Source: Cylindrobasidium torrendii FP15055 ss-10
Lineage: Eukaryota; Basidiomycota; Agaricomycetes; Agaricales; Physalacriaceae
Length of the DNA: 33,699 bases
Assembly (NCBI GenBank): GCA_000934385.1
Contig: KN880687.1
Span: 1-33,699 of the forward strand
Direction of reading: 5' to 3'
The notes below the pieces were generated by a model. That model was given only the letters and a program-made list of their open reading frames with translations. It was not told where the DNA came from and searched no databases. The position numbers and the translations under genes are program-made. This document shows, in pieces, positions 1 through 11,294 of this stretch; the stretch's first letter is position 1, and each line of letters starts with the position of its first letter.

Positions 1-355
1 CAACACGACCAAACAGATTTTTCCGAAAAACGCGTTTCCGCGTTTCTATGCAATCGAGAGTAATATCTATCTATGTTCAGTCCTTTTGCACTGCTTCAAG
101 CCATTCCTGGTCTGAACCACTAAACATCCAATTATTGGAAGGGTGTAGCCTTAGTCTGTTAACCAAGGCTCGTGGTCTGGCATATCCAATCTTTCATATT
201 ACGAAGTGGAAGCAAGCCAAATAGAATGCTTGCGCAAGTTAACGGTCTTTGACTTGAACAATGGAAGAAATACTAGTTACATACATAGCTAAGATACAAA
301 GTGCTCAAATAATAAATGGATGTACAAACTTCACCTGACAAGCTTAATAAATTGA
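1..355. other. Flank downstream of PEX1, no gene seen
   Basis: AT-rich sequence beyond the PEX1 stop codon. I see no conserved reading frame, repeat or RNA gene here. It probably holds the PEX1 3' untranslated region. Confidence 0.5.
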
Positions 356-3300
356 CTATGCTAGTGATGCTCTAATCCCAATTCCCTCCCCATTGGGAGG
401 GGCAGGCATCTCCCCAGTCCTGTCCGATGTGAACTCGCGATATCTAAAGATGCAATCAATTTTAAGCATCATCTGACAAGGAGCAACGCACATCCTATCC
501 AGACGGTGCCGTTCATCCAAGGGAACAGACGGCCTCGTTGTTTTCAGGACATTTCGAAGATGCTCTGGAAGGATGATATGTTTCTTCTTCTCCACTTTCG
601 TGGGCGCGCTGGGTGATGCTGCTTGCGTCAACTGAGGCCTGCGCTGGATTGACGCTTGGATGAGCCGGAGCTATGGAGGCTCTCGTTAGCCATGTTCTCT
701 GCGTGATGATATGGTACGCACCCTCTTTTGCATGGCCATTTTCTCCGCCTTGCTGCTCACCGCTTGAGCGTTCGGTCCACCGATGGTCTTGAATTCAATT
801 GGATCCTCCTCATCTCGAGCAGACGAGCCGGAGACGTCGATGTTAATGGAGGCATGAACGGCTTCAAGGTTGGCATTGTACACGAGTGCTTGGAGGTCAG
901 CACCTGAGAAACCCTCTGTGGCCGCCGCGACTTCATCCAAGTCTACGCCAGGATCGAGCACAACTTTGCGCGTCACAGCAAGTAGGATCTATTGGGGCGC
1001 GTCAGCACAGGTCAGATGTTATTATAACTGGCGGGCTCACATCCTTCCTCTCCTCCACGTCAGGCATGTTACACAATAGCGACTTGTCCAGACGGCCAGG
1101 ACGAAGGAGTGCAGAGTCGATGAGGTCGGGTCGGCTGGTTGCTGCGAGGACATACACCCCATCCAGTCCCTCCGCACCATCCATTTGTGTGAGCATTTGG
1201 TTGACCACCCGGTCCGTCACGCCAGTACTGTCGTGTCCACGCTTGGGCGCAATCGAGTCAAACTCGTCGAAGAAGAGCACGCAAGGTTTCGCAGCACTGG
1301 CCCGCTCGAAGAGGTCCCGTACGGTCTTTTCGCTAGCACCAATGTATTTGTTGAGGACCTCTGGACCTTTGACGCTGATGAAGTTGAGGCCACATTCCTT
1401 GGCGACGGCTGAGGCCAGCAGGGTCTTGCCGCAACCTGGATATCCGTAAAGAAGCAGACTGCCGTGCTTAAGTACAAATTCGTCACAATTCAAATACGCG
1501 GGCTTACCCAGAACGCAACCTCAAAGGAGATTGAGCAAAGATTGGACCGTACTTTGTCGGCCACTCCAGGGTTTCGCGCAACACTTGCTTCGTGTCTCGT
1601 AGACCTATCCCGGCGTTGAGTATTGTCAGACGAAGGACGTGCTATCATATCTACCTCCAATATCAGACCAAGTAATGTCAGATTTCTGCATCTTGACTTC
1701 TCTCAGTGAGAGCGGGACGAAGTCGATTTGCACGGTCTCGAAATCGCCTTGAGTCAACCGAGGCTATCTGAATGTCAGCGCGAGCACACGACATCGTCTT
1801 CAAATCACGTACTTGGCTCTCCCCGGTGGCAGCCCGTACGGCGGCGACATGAGTCGCGCGCGCGACCAAGTCTTGAAGGTCAATGGCAGAGTACCCTTCG
1901 GTTTGAGTGGCCAGATATGTATAGTTCAAAGGTGTCTCCTTGTCTTCGTCCATATCTTCCGCTGCCGAAAGGCGCTCCTTTACAATTTGAGCCAGAATCT
2001 AGCAGGCATGTCAATAGTATGCTGGGTGCGGTTACTACCGACTGACATCTCTGCGAGCGTCTTTGTTCGGCGCCTTGACGTGTACGGTTTCTGTGAAGAC
2101 ATGCTTGCTGTTGAGGAGCGGATGCAAGGCACTGGCAGAGGGGGCTGTCGCCAGTAGTACAATGCCGCGCGCATTCGGGGAGGCAGAACGCGGAGAAGAC
2201 GAGAAGAGGTGAACGAACAGTTCGACTAGCTGTCGAGTCCGGAATGAATCCGTGTTCTCTTCCTCAGCTTTGAGAAGGTGCTCAATGTTGTCCAAAATAA
2301 GAATAGAGGGTTTGTGGAATGCTGCTCGGTCGAACCAATATTTGAAAAGCCCTTTGATGACGGAAATCGGCTTTTCGGTATATGGCGCGAGGTCGACGTA
2401 CTCGATATCTGGAAAGAGTTAACGACAGCAATGGGTTCCATATCCAGACAGACGGACATGCATGTATTCTGGGATCCCTCTGTAACCTGGAGGAAACCGT
2501 CTTGACGATGGACGTCTTACCAGCCCCGGATCGACCAGTGACCAATAAGGAGGATACTGTAAGGGTCTGAGCATTGTTCATACAGTTTTTGAAGGTAACG
2601 GCTTACCTCCGCGCACATTGACTTTGGTAGATTGGACAATGAACGACTTCAAGCAAAATTCGGTGCATTTTGTCAAAACATCGTCTATGCCGGCCAAGAA
2701 CTTGGGGGATGGTCTATCTGCGATTAGCGGTAGGATGTCTCATATTCGAATGACATACAAGGTTGTGTGAGCACCCACGAAAAGATCTATGGACACAACG
2801 TCGGCTGTAGTGGCAAGACCGATGAGATCCCAATCCTCTATGTCTGCCACGGCGACAGGCAACACGACGTGACCAGTGGGGATATCTGGCAGAGAGCCGA
2901 CGTAAACCGTCCCAGGCGTCTTCGGCGGTGCTACTTCTCCTGGATTGAGAACCTTCGCGACAGGTTCTTCATCCTCGCGTTTCTCTTTTGTGGGATCCAC
3001 GGGAGGGGCGATTCGTTTGACTTGGGCCTTGAAAAAAGTTCCAGCTTCGCCGGAAAAGCCCAGCTTCAGTAAAGTTGCAGGCGATACAAACGCCAGACTT
3101 TCTGCCTCAGAATGCGTTGGGACTGGTGTGGAAAGGACGTTGGCAGGTAGAACACGTAATACGTGCTTGGATGAAGCTGCAGGCGTCGATTGAGAAGGCG
3201 GTTGACTCTCGGCCACAGAGGTAGTGGGTTGAGGTGGGCCTGGTTTCGATGGTTGTCCTTGCTTGCGTTTATGGAGCTTCGGCGCGATACTGACTTCCGT

Positions 3301-4039
3301 ATTGGTAGTGAGCAGGAGGGCGCCCTTGTTCTGTGGGTCCAAAGATACTAAGACGCGTGAATACTTGATAACGACGCGTAGAAAACGGCGGCCATACCCA
3401 CGGTAAGTCGTACCCTTGTTCTGCCAAGTACCCATACGTCGATTTCTTGCCCGACGCTAGCGACGCGAACCTGCGACAGTAGGGTGGACTCGACATGGGA
3501 CGCGTGAATTTCCTGTAGGTAGTGAGCCCAGCATATACAGTGGGATGCTACGACGCACAATGATTTCCCAATCGTCTGAAGATACTGGCTCCGTGCCGAT
3601 GGAGGTAGCATACGAAAGATCATGAAGCAGCCCAATTTCAACCTGAATCTCGTAAGCTTCCCGCATATATGGCACAAAGATGGACACACCATGTCTCCCT
3701 GCACAAATCCCAGCCCCATCGCATACTGGGGATCAATTTCGACTGTTCCCGCGCTTTCGCCCGCATCTCCAGCATTGAAGCTTGCCAAAGATGAGGCCGA
3801 AGCCATCCCAGTCCATCCAACATAAGCCTCCTTCTTTGGTCTTCCGGGTGGTGGTACCAACGATAAATGAACAGCTAAACCTTGCGGGCGCTCAGAAGAC
3901 GTTATTCTTGGTTGTCCACGCATACAAGCCATACTTTGCTCACCACACCGCGTTCCAAAAGTGGTCCATAGATTGAAATGGGCAAATTGACAAGAGAGGA
4001 CTTGAGAGAAACAAAGTGGATCCTAGCACGGCGCGGCAT
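356..4039 (-). CDS. PEX1: Peroxisomal AAA-ATPase Pex1
   Basis: Peroxin of the AAA+ family. With Pex6 it forms the hexameric motor that pulls ubiquitinated Pex5 receptor out of the peroxisomal membrane. The model has 15 exons (14 introns, 46-78 nt) and 985 residues, close to fungal Pex1 length. The start [20 protein letters not shown] matches the family's N-terminal double-psi-barrel domain. DWEII followed by [12 protein letters not shown] is also typical. The D1 module carries Walker A GRSGAGKT (about residues 401-408) and Walker B ILILDN. The D2 module carries GYPGCGKT (about 683-690), FFDEFDS and the arginine-bearing RPGRLDK. D2 being the canonical, active ring and D1 the weaker one is the known family pattern. 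The C-terminus ends [24 protein letters not shown] after a small last exon (356-443). An in-frame upstream ATG at 4108 exists, but it adds 23 non-conserved residues, so I chose 4039. Confidence 0.95.
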
Positions 4040-4946
4040 GGTGATGGTGACGAGCGAAAAGGACGAGTAGTAGCCGCCATTGGGAAACGATGAACTCGGT
4101 ATATTCACATGCGCACTCCGGAGACCGCTGTTCGGCCCGCGATCCGAAAAATATAAAGCGCTCTATTGTGGCTCAATTGGCTTTGAGTTCGGACTGATAT
4201 TTATATGTAAGTACGTATCCAGATTTCACGGGCGATAGCACAGCCAGATAGCTTCATTCCTCTGTTATGCACGGTTCTTTTTGTCGTCGAAAATTGTCGT
4301 ACACTCCTTACGACCTTGGGGCACATTGATGTTTGGAGCAGTACCAGAATGTCCACTTATCCACTTCCGTGGCTAGATGGGACCCTTAACGGGCGAGTCT
4401 TGGACACGAGACGAAAGACGCTTGGACCATATCTCGGTACGACTCTGACCGGCGCCTGAGGCCTGAGGACACGAGGTTGTTGTTGTTCTCCACTACCTCC
4501 CAATGAATAAAAGGCTCAAAGCGTCGACGGACCAATTCATATGGGCGCTATTCGCTGTGGCGGCGTATATGGTGACTTGCATTCATTTCGGTGTTCCCTA
4601 TGCGAGCCTAGTAACATCGATATCGATGATACATAATAACGGAGGAAGATTATTGCCTGTAGTGACCTGAATGACACGGAGCTCTTGTGCGCAGGCTGTA
4701 GAAGCCCTCATAGCCTATCTACGCATTCAGGAAGCTTGCGACTTTTTTGCGAAGAAATTTGTGTCGGGACCCGGCTGCCCTCGAGCAAGAATCGATCTCT
4801 GAGAGCCTCAAGGTGAGGCCGTGACTCCCACGTGTCAGCATTATTGTGTGACGGAACAACAAACACGAGGATTGCACATGCCGCCATTGCACTGAGAGCA
4901 ACAGGCAGACGGAGCTCCCTCTTTTCCTTACACGGTCACCGCCGCC
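4040..4946. promoter_or_regulatory. Divergent intergenic region PEX1/SPA2-like
   Basis: About 900 bp between two genes that are transcribed away from each other, so it should contain both promoters. A TATAAA-like stretch lies near 4150, about 110 bp upstream of the PEX1 start but in + orientation. I see no conserved ORF or clear repeat. Confidence 0.4.
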
Positions 4947-7900
4947 ATGAAGCGCGCGTTATCCAAGTCGCGGCCGTCGTCGCCGACGCCAACAGCTTTC
5001 TCAGGCATTTCGAATTATCGCACAGAGTCCTTCCGCGGTTCGAAAAATGTCCCAGCGATGCCTGCACAACCCATGGATTATCGACAAATCTCCAAGACGC
5101 ATTTTGATGAGCTCAGCAAATATCTGGCTTCATACCTGGCGAGAGGTCGGTGCAGCAGCGTTTCGGCAACTCTGATGAACTGATGGCAGTGTAGCGGCGC
5201 CGAATTCCCGCTCGTCTGCGCGCCAGAAGTTGACGCGCTTGACAATCCAACAGTTCCATGAGCTTTCCACGGATGTGTTTGATGAGTTGATGCGAAGGAA
5301 GACGGAGAAAGAAGGTGCGTGGCTAGCGTCGTGCTCCTGTGCAATTACCAAACCCCCACTAGTGCCATTCCTTCCAGTACGAGAAGAGTTCCATCCCAAG
5401 CGTAACCAGGCAAGACAGAAGCTCGCAACACTGCCGTCCTCGCGCTTCGAAGATCTCTCCAGCGATGTCTACTATGAACTTTTGCGGCGCTACCCAGAAT
5501 TCAAAGAGGATGTGCGTACAAGCATTCATAATGCTGACTCCATCATTGCTTATATCGACTAGCCCAGCGGTGGAAGAGTGTCAACTGGTTCAAACTACGA
5601 AGATATCCCTGCCCCCGACTTCCCCGCTCGCACCAGTACTTCCCGCGCATCTGGCCGAGCCTCTGATCGTGCAGAGAGTACGTACAGTCGCCGCCGCCCG
5701 AGCGAGGATCTGTATGGCGGTAGAACCAGCGGCGAGGAGAGTTTCCCATCACGGCGGAAACCATCCCAGGATATTGCCCGCCGCCAGATGTCCCAGGATG
5801 CTTCTGCCCGCCGTCAGGGCTCGATGGACACTTCAGGCCGACGTTCTGAAGACCGTGAATATCCTGGACGACGCCCCAGCGCGCCCAGTGTGAGCGGTAC
5901 CAGCGAAGGCACTGTTAGTCAAAGCGCGACAGCTACCAGCGGCATGGTCATTCCCACGAAGAGCACAATGGAAGAGGAATACATTGAAGTTCCATATGGA
6001 CGTGAGGTCAGGGAAAGCGGCAGCACGACACAGGATGAACGAGACCGCAGCAGAAATCAGAGCCAGGATGTCAGCTTTTTGGGACCAATCAACGGAGATG
6101 AGCCAGATAGCTCGAGCGAATATCCTACCAGTCCACGGAGTGCCGCAGGCGGCCTCAGCGGGCTTTCTGCGCGCCTCAGAGAAGACGACGACGAGCTTCT
6201 GGGTGCTCGCAGCGATGAATACCCTGAACGGCTTTCTTATGGCAGACAGTCTGCTGCCTCCGACCGTTCATTGCGTCTGAACGGTCGGTCGAGTGTTACT
6301 GGAGGAGGACCGGGCGGGGAGGACCAGGAGCGGATGCGGAGAGATTACGAGTACCGCATCGCGACAATGCAGAATCAAATCTCAGGACTGCAGCGCGACT
6401 TAGACGAGGCCAACGCCCGTGGGTCCCGGTCTCAAGGCGGCGATGACCGAGCCTTGCAGTTGGAACAGGAACTGGATACCTTCAGGAAGGTATATCCTTT
6501 TATCTGACCCAGAGGATCTCGCTGATTCCGTCGTAGCGTGCTGAAGAACAGTCAGCGACAATGCGCTCGCTGCAGAAGGAACTCGAAGACTTGCGAGAAA
6601 CTAGCCAACGGGAGAAGGAACGGGAAGTCAGGAGGGCCAGGACAGATGAGGATGAGCTTCAAATCCTTCGCGACCGCTGCGAACAACTTGAACAAGAACG
6701 CGAGGAGCGCGGCGTCGGTGGAGGCGGCGTACGTCCATTTATTTTGCTGTCCCGATACATTCTAATCTCTTTTACAGGCGGATGCCGAAGCTATCGAACA
6801 ACTGAATGCAGACATGGCTAGCCTGCTCACCGAAGTCACACAACTCTCTCGACGTAACGAGGAACTCATGAATGCCAAGGATGCTGATAGAAATATAATT
6901 CGTGACTTGGACAACCAACTCAAGGAATATAAGCGCAAGTATGAACAAGCTAAGACCGAGTTGCGGAGCGTGAAAGGTACTGTTTCTCGCTTTGCTACCT
7001 CAATCTTGCGCTAACTCTGTTAGCTACATCACAATTGTATCTCCAAGCACCCAAGCTCGACAAACTCGACGACCAATTACCCGTTACTGCCGATGGAGGC
7101 GTATTGGATATCCATCTCACTGGCTTCATGACCGCCATTGACAGCCTGCTTACCGCGGCGCGGTCAAATGCGCCTACTCGTGTGTTGACGCCTATGAAGG
7201 GGGTCGTAAACGCTGTCAGTGCCATCACTGATGATGTCCGTGTCTATGAGCGGGGCGACAACATCAGGCCGGATGTGGACGTTGATGGACTTCGGGCATT
7301 GCGCGATAGGGCAGATGCGACTCTCGAGAACCTTGTAGCCGCTACCAAGACTCATGCAACAAGCTCTGGCATGTCTCCAGTCAGTCTGATGGACGCAGCA
7401 GCAAGCCATGTTGCTGCTACTGTCACAGATATTGTCAAGATAGTCTACTTGCGACGGGCGACGAAGGCTGAGCAGGACAAGTTTGCGATGTCCAGTTCTT
7501 CGCCGAGCGGAGGAGCAACAAACGGTTTTTCCCCATCGCTGCGGTCCGTGATGGAGAAGGAGGCGCATCATAGGAAGCAGAGCTCGGGTTTGAGCAGCGG
7601 GTCGAGGCAGGGCACACTGGATGGCTTCCGGGCTCGGGCGAATCAGTCGGACCAGTCAAGCTCGGAAAACACTAGCTCGCCACCGCCGATATTCGACCGT
7701 CCTGGGGTGCCGATGAGCGACGATAGCACTGGTGATACCGTGGAGGATAATTGGAACGAACTAAGAGTGCGTGCTCCTCTATCTTGTCTCGTTTTTCAGG
7801 AACTGACGATGAGTAGCCATACATCGACACACAAACCAGTGCGGTTATCGAGAGCATCCAAAGCGTGCTCTCGAGTGTACGGAGCCCAACGCCGTCGACG

Positions 7901-8143
7901 AACCTCGGGGACAATGTTACACAGATAATAACAATTGTGTCGAGCATTGTCGCGGTGTGCAAGGATAATCTTCCGCCGCGACAAGCAGAGGAGGGGACAA
8001 AGATTTTGCAGGAGTTATCGGAGCACGCGAACCAGCTTAGTGAAGTGCAGGCTTTGCCAGAGATCACGAAAGAATCGAGACAGGTCATGGCGCGCGCGAG
8101 CTTTGCGGTGGCGAATGCGATGAAGGCATTGTGTAAGCTGTAA
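4947..8143 (+). CDS. Spa2-like polarisome scaffold (SHD/GIT1 family)
   Basis: Scaffold expected at the hyphal tip, where Spa2 proteins link formin/actin regulation and MAPK components to polarised growth. Eight exons (4947-5145, 5195-5314, 5363-5511, 5563-6489, 6537-6728, 6778-6976, 7024-7766, 7817-8143) give 951 residues in frame. Two N-terminal Spa2-homology repeats are visible: LTIQQFHELSTDVFDELMRR (about 77-99) and RFEDLSSDVYYELLRRYPEF (about 130-152). A long Ser/Arg-rich low-complexity section follows (about 157-380). A strongly charged coiled coil follows that (about 400-590, e.g. RDRCEQLEQEREE). A second conserved domain begins at PKLDKLDDQLPV (about 600-700), and a C-terminal helical GIT1_C/SHD-V-like segment covers about 845-951. 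Introns cut both SHD repeats from each other. The ATG at 4947 is the first in frame; a later M at the MDYRQISKTHFDEL motif is possible but less likely. Confidence 0.88.
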
Positions 8144-8431
8144 TGTTCTTTCGCCCATGTGTGTCCCGCTGTTTTCCGTCGTCGTCTTGGCTGGATCCTT
8201 GTCGTTTTGCTAGCAAACATTCGTACTAATCCCGTATACCTACCTGCGTACAGTTAAACATGTAGTACCTGCTTTCGGTTTTTTTGTGGAATAATGAATT
8301 CTCTTTCTTTTCGTTGACGTGGTGACTTGCAAAAATGCGAGAGATAATCTAGTTTTACAATGGGGTCGAAAAACTACAAGATAGGTCTAATGCTCTACAT
8401 AAGGAGGTGCGAAGGATGCATGCATTGAAGA
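8144..8431. other. Convergent 3' region
   Basis: Short gap between the convergent Spa2-like and F-box-like genes. It should contain both 3' untranslated regions and polyadenylation sites. No further gene is visible. Confidence 0.5.
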
Positions 8432-10163
8432 TTATATCCACCAGCCCTGCCAGATAGCGACAGGGTCTCGAGGTCGTTTCGGCCCATCCATTGCGCGCAA
8501 CCTTGCGAAATGGAATTTCCGTGCTTGTGCTCCCCACACCAACTTGAACGTATTCAGTGAAGCGTGGCCTTGATGTATATGGCCTGTCGATAATTCGAGG
8601 TTCAGGAGGGCGGGGGACGGGGCATCACAGACATAGCTGCGGACGAGTTGTGTGAGCAGAGTGTTGCCTCGTACGCCGTGGGGGGAGTGCATGAGCAGGA
8701 CGGAGTCCCCCAGCCCACGTGCAGATGTGGGATAGGCGACAAAGAGGCGAACGGCTTGGAGAGTGGCGAGGGTGTCGAGAAGTTTTGTCTGATGAGAAGT
8801 GTTTGTGAGCTTGACTTGGCGGGGGGCGGTATGTGGTACTGACGATGACATTCCGGTCTGCGTGCACCTCGAGGTCGGATAGGCCTACGCCTACAAAGAG
8901 GGCGGAGAGTTTACTGCAGCGCATGATAAGATCGAGCTGTTGATGCCCGAGGGTCCAGTGGCCTTCGTAAGCTGTTTTGATTTGGAGATTCTCCAAGGAT
9001 TCGGCGTGTAGTGGAATGACTGAGCTATAAACGATGTCTGCCATCTCATCAGAATCCCGTCTGTCGCCTGCGCGGAAGCCGCAGAGGTCGAGAGAGAGCG
9101 TGACGAGGCCGCTGTAGGAGTGGAGATACTGTAGAAGGGGTGGGTCCGCCTGGTGGGCGGTGAGGTGACGCAGGTGGACGTTGCTGTGGGTGAGAGCATG
9201 CCAGAATGAGGCGGGAACGTCTAGGAATTGCGGGGCGATCTTGACGGTGGTCAGAGATTGTAGGTGAGGGTACAGCCCTTCGAATGGTTGGTCAATGGTT
9301 ATGCCACCAAGGTTAAGCGTCCTCAATGGTAATATGACGCCCATGGGGATCGCGGAGAAGAGAGCTGTTAGTGAGAGGTACGTGACGCCGTCCATGGATA
9401 TGTTCGAACCGTCTAGCGTCAAACATTCGAGCCTGGGGCAGTTGGCGACGATGAATTTGAGGGCATCGACGTTCATGGACGTTCCGCCTGAGAATGTCAA
9501 TTCCCTCAGGTTGCCGAAGCTATGCGTCAATGCGATAGGCACTGGAGTATTGAGGTCCATGGGGAGATTGAGCGAAAGATGTACAAGCTTGGGTAGTCTG
9601 CTGAGCAGATGTATGAGCTGTTGCTCGGCGAACGGGGTCGTAAATTGCATGAGAGAAACGTCAAGACTTATCTAGAGTAGTTAATTACTGTGAATTTGGA
9701 CATTACGACTGCACGTACAAGAGATGCTTAACGGCAACAAAATGCGGAATAGCAGATGCAAACTGATCTTCAACCATTTGGCACGCGACGGAGTGTTTCT
9801 TGCTATTGAGGCGCTGCCATATTCGGGGGCCTTTCATTGGCTGTGAATTCAGCGACCTGATCTCCAGCTCCTGCGTATACTGCCATATTGTGCTCTGGCC
9901 AGACGCCACGTCGTCGAGGAGGGCTAGTGTAGGCGCTAACCTGCCGTTATTGGTGTCCAGCGCAAGATGCCTGAACACTCGAATGTTGGAAAGATGATGG
10001 AGTAGCCGCGAAACCAGTCGCAGGCGTCTCAAATGCGGGGATTCAAGCTATGAATTTATGCAAAAAAAGCAATGTTAGGACTAAATGGTGGATATAAGGT
10101 ATGTTATTGTACTTCACCGACTATAAGCGTTAACATCTCGACGGGTAGGTCCAGCAAGAGCAT
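8432..10163 (-). CDS. F-box/LRR-like protein
   Basis: Probable substrate-binding subunit of an SCF ubiquitin ligase, of the large basidiomycete F-box family. Four exons (10122-10163, 9719-10047, 8844-9666, 8432-8788) give 516 residues in frame. The N-terminus MLLLDLPVEMLTLI is the start of an F-box, and LRRLRLVSRLLHHL follows in exon 2. The rest has leucine-spaced repeats such as LPKLVHLSLNLP, LRELTFSGG, CPRLECLTLDGS and LVTLSLDLCGF, as in leucine-rich-repeat folds. The short first exon and its GTCGGT donor are the weakest part of the model; the 74-nt first intron is longer than usual here. The C-terminus (after residue about 400) is not recognisable. The target is unknown. Confidence 0.72.
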
Positions 10164-11294
10164 CTCAAAGGGCAGGACCTCATATCAAGCCTATTGGGTT
10201 TTATAGAACAAAGTGAACCGGGCGCACGTCCGGAAAGCGTCGCCGGAACGTCCGGTCCGTTGAATAGCAGTAGTCGGAGCACATTCAGCGAGATGACGCA
10301 GACACACGATGGAATGTGGTCAGGAGACCTGCTTTCGCCGTGTGCCCATAGGTAAGTTAGCCTACTTATGCCAGGATGCTTAGTGCAGCAAGGTGAGAAA
10401 GAAGGTAATACACCCCGAACAGACACGATGGAAGGCCTAATATACAACTCACACTCAAAGCGCCCGAGAGAGAGGACATGTTATCCGCCAAGTTTTTCCA
10501 CTACATCCGACGGGGCTAGCCCACAACGGGCATGTACCCACAACACATTTGATTAACGACGAGAGTGTACGTTGTACAGATGTGTAGCAAGTTTGTGTGA
10601 AGGAATCCTCCATAGTAAATGTGGCCGATACACTGGTAGACGCAACAGAGGGCCTCACCTGGGCCTCACTATTACTGTCCAATTGCTTTGCGCACTTGCA
10701 GAACTGACTGACCAAAATAGTCATACAGAGGGTGTAAGATTTTGTAGACCACATATATGTATCCCCATAAATAGGTATCTCGGTGAAATTCAGTGCAGGC
10801 AAAGAAGAGCGCCGGTAATTGCCAGATGCAAGGTCAATGATTATGTTCGCGGGCTATATCCAACATGGCGTGTAGAACACCAACGCACTTGGAACTATAG
10901 GCATTGACAGTATCCTACTCAATGTCAGTGCCGCGGATTCCTTTGAGGATGCCTCTTTGAGAGGGCCGCCTAGGCCTCAAAACTTTGCCTGTATCGATGG
11001 TTCATTCACACAGGCCGCAGCAGGACGCAGTTGGTGATTGTATTGCAAAGTTGCCATGTACAAACTCGGGACTTTGCCAGGACTTCGCTCCTTGGCCGCG
11101 TTCCCCATCGTGCCGGGTGTCGATAGAAGAGTCTAGACGTCTTTGTTTGAGAAGACTGGGAAGGCAAACAAAACTGAAACAGGGCGAAGAAGGTGACGGT
11201 TAGAACAGAAGAGAGCAAATGAATTCAAAGCACGGTCCGATCCCGATCGCGTACTACACGTGCCGAATCGATCGCTTGACCCGCCACCACAGCG
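10164..11294. promoter_or_regulatory. Divergent intergenic region, F-box-like gene / AMPK beta
   Basis: About 1.1 kb between two divergent starts. The only structure I noticed is a pair of direct repeats ACGTCCGG at 10226-10233 and 10248-10255, about 65-90 bp upstream of the F-box-like start. Open frames here (for example minus 10455-10802) lack conserved motifs and codon character, and I do not call them genes. Confidence 0.4.
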
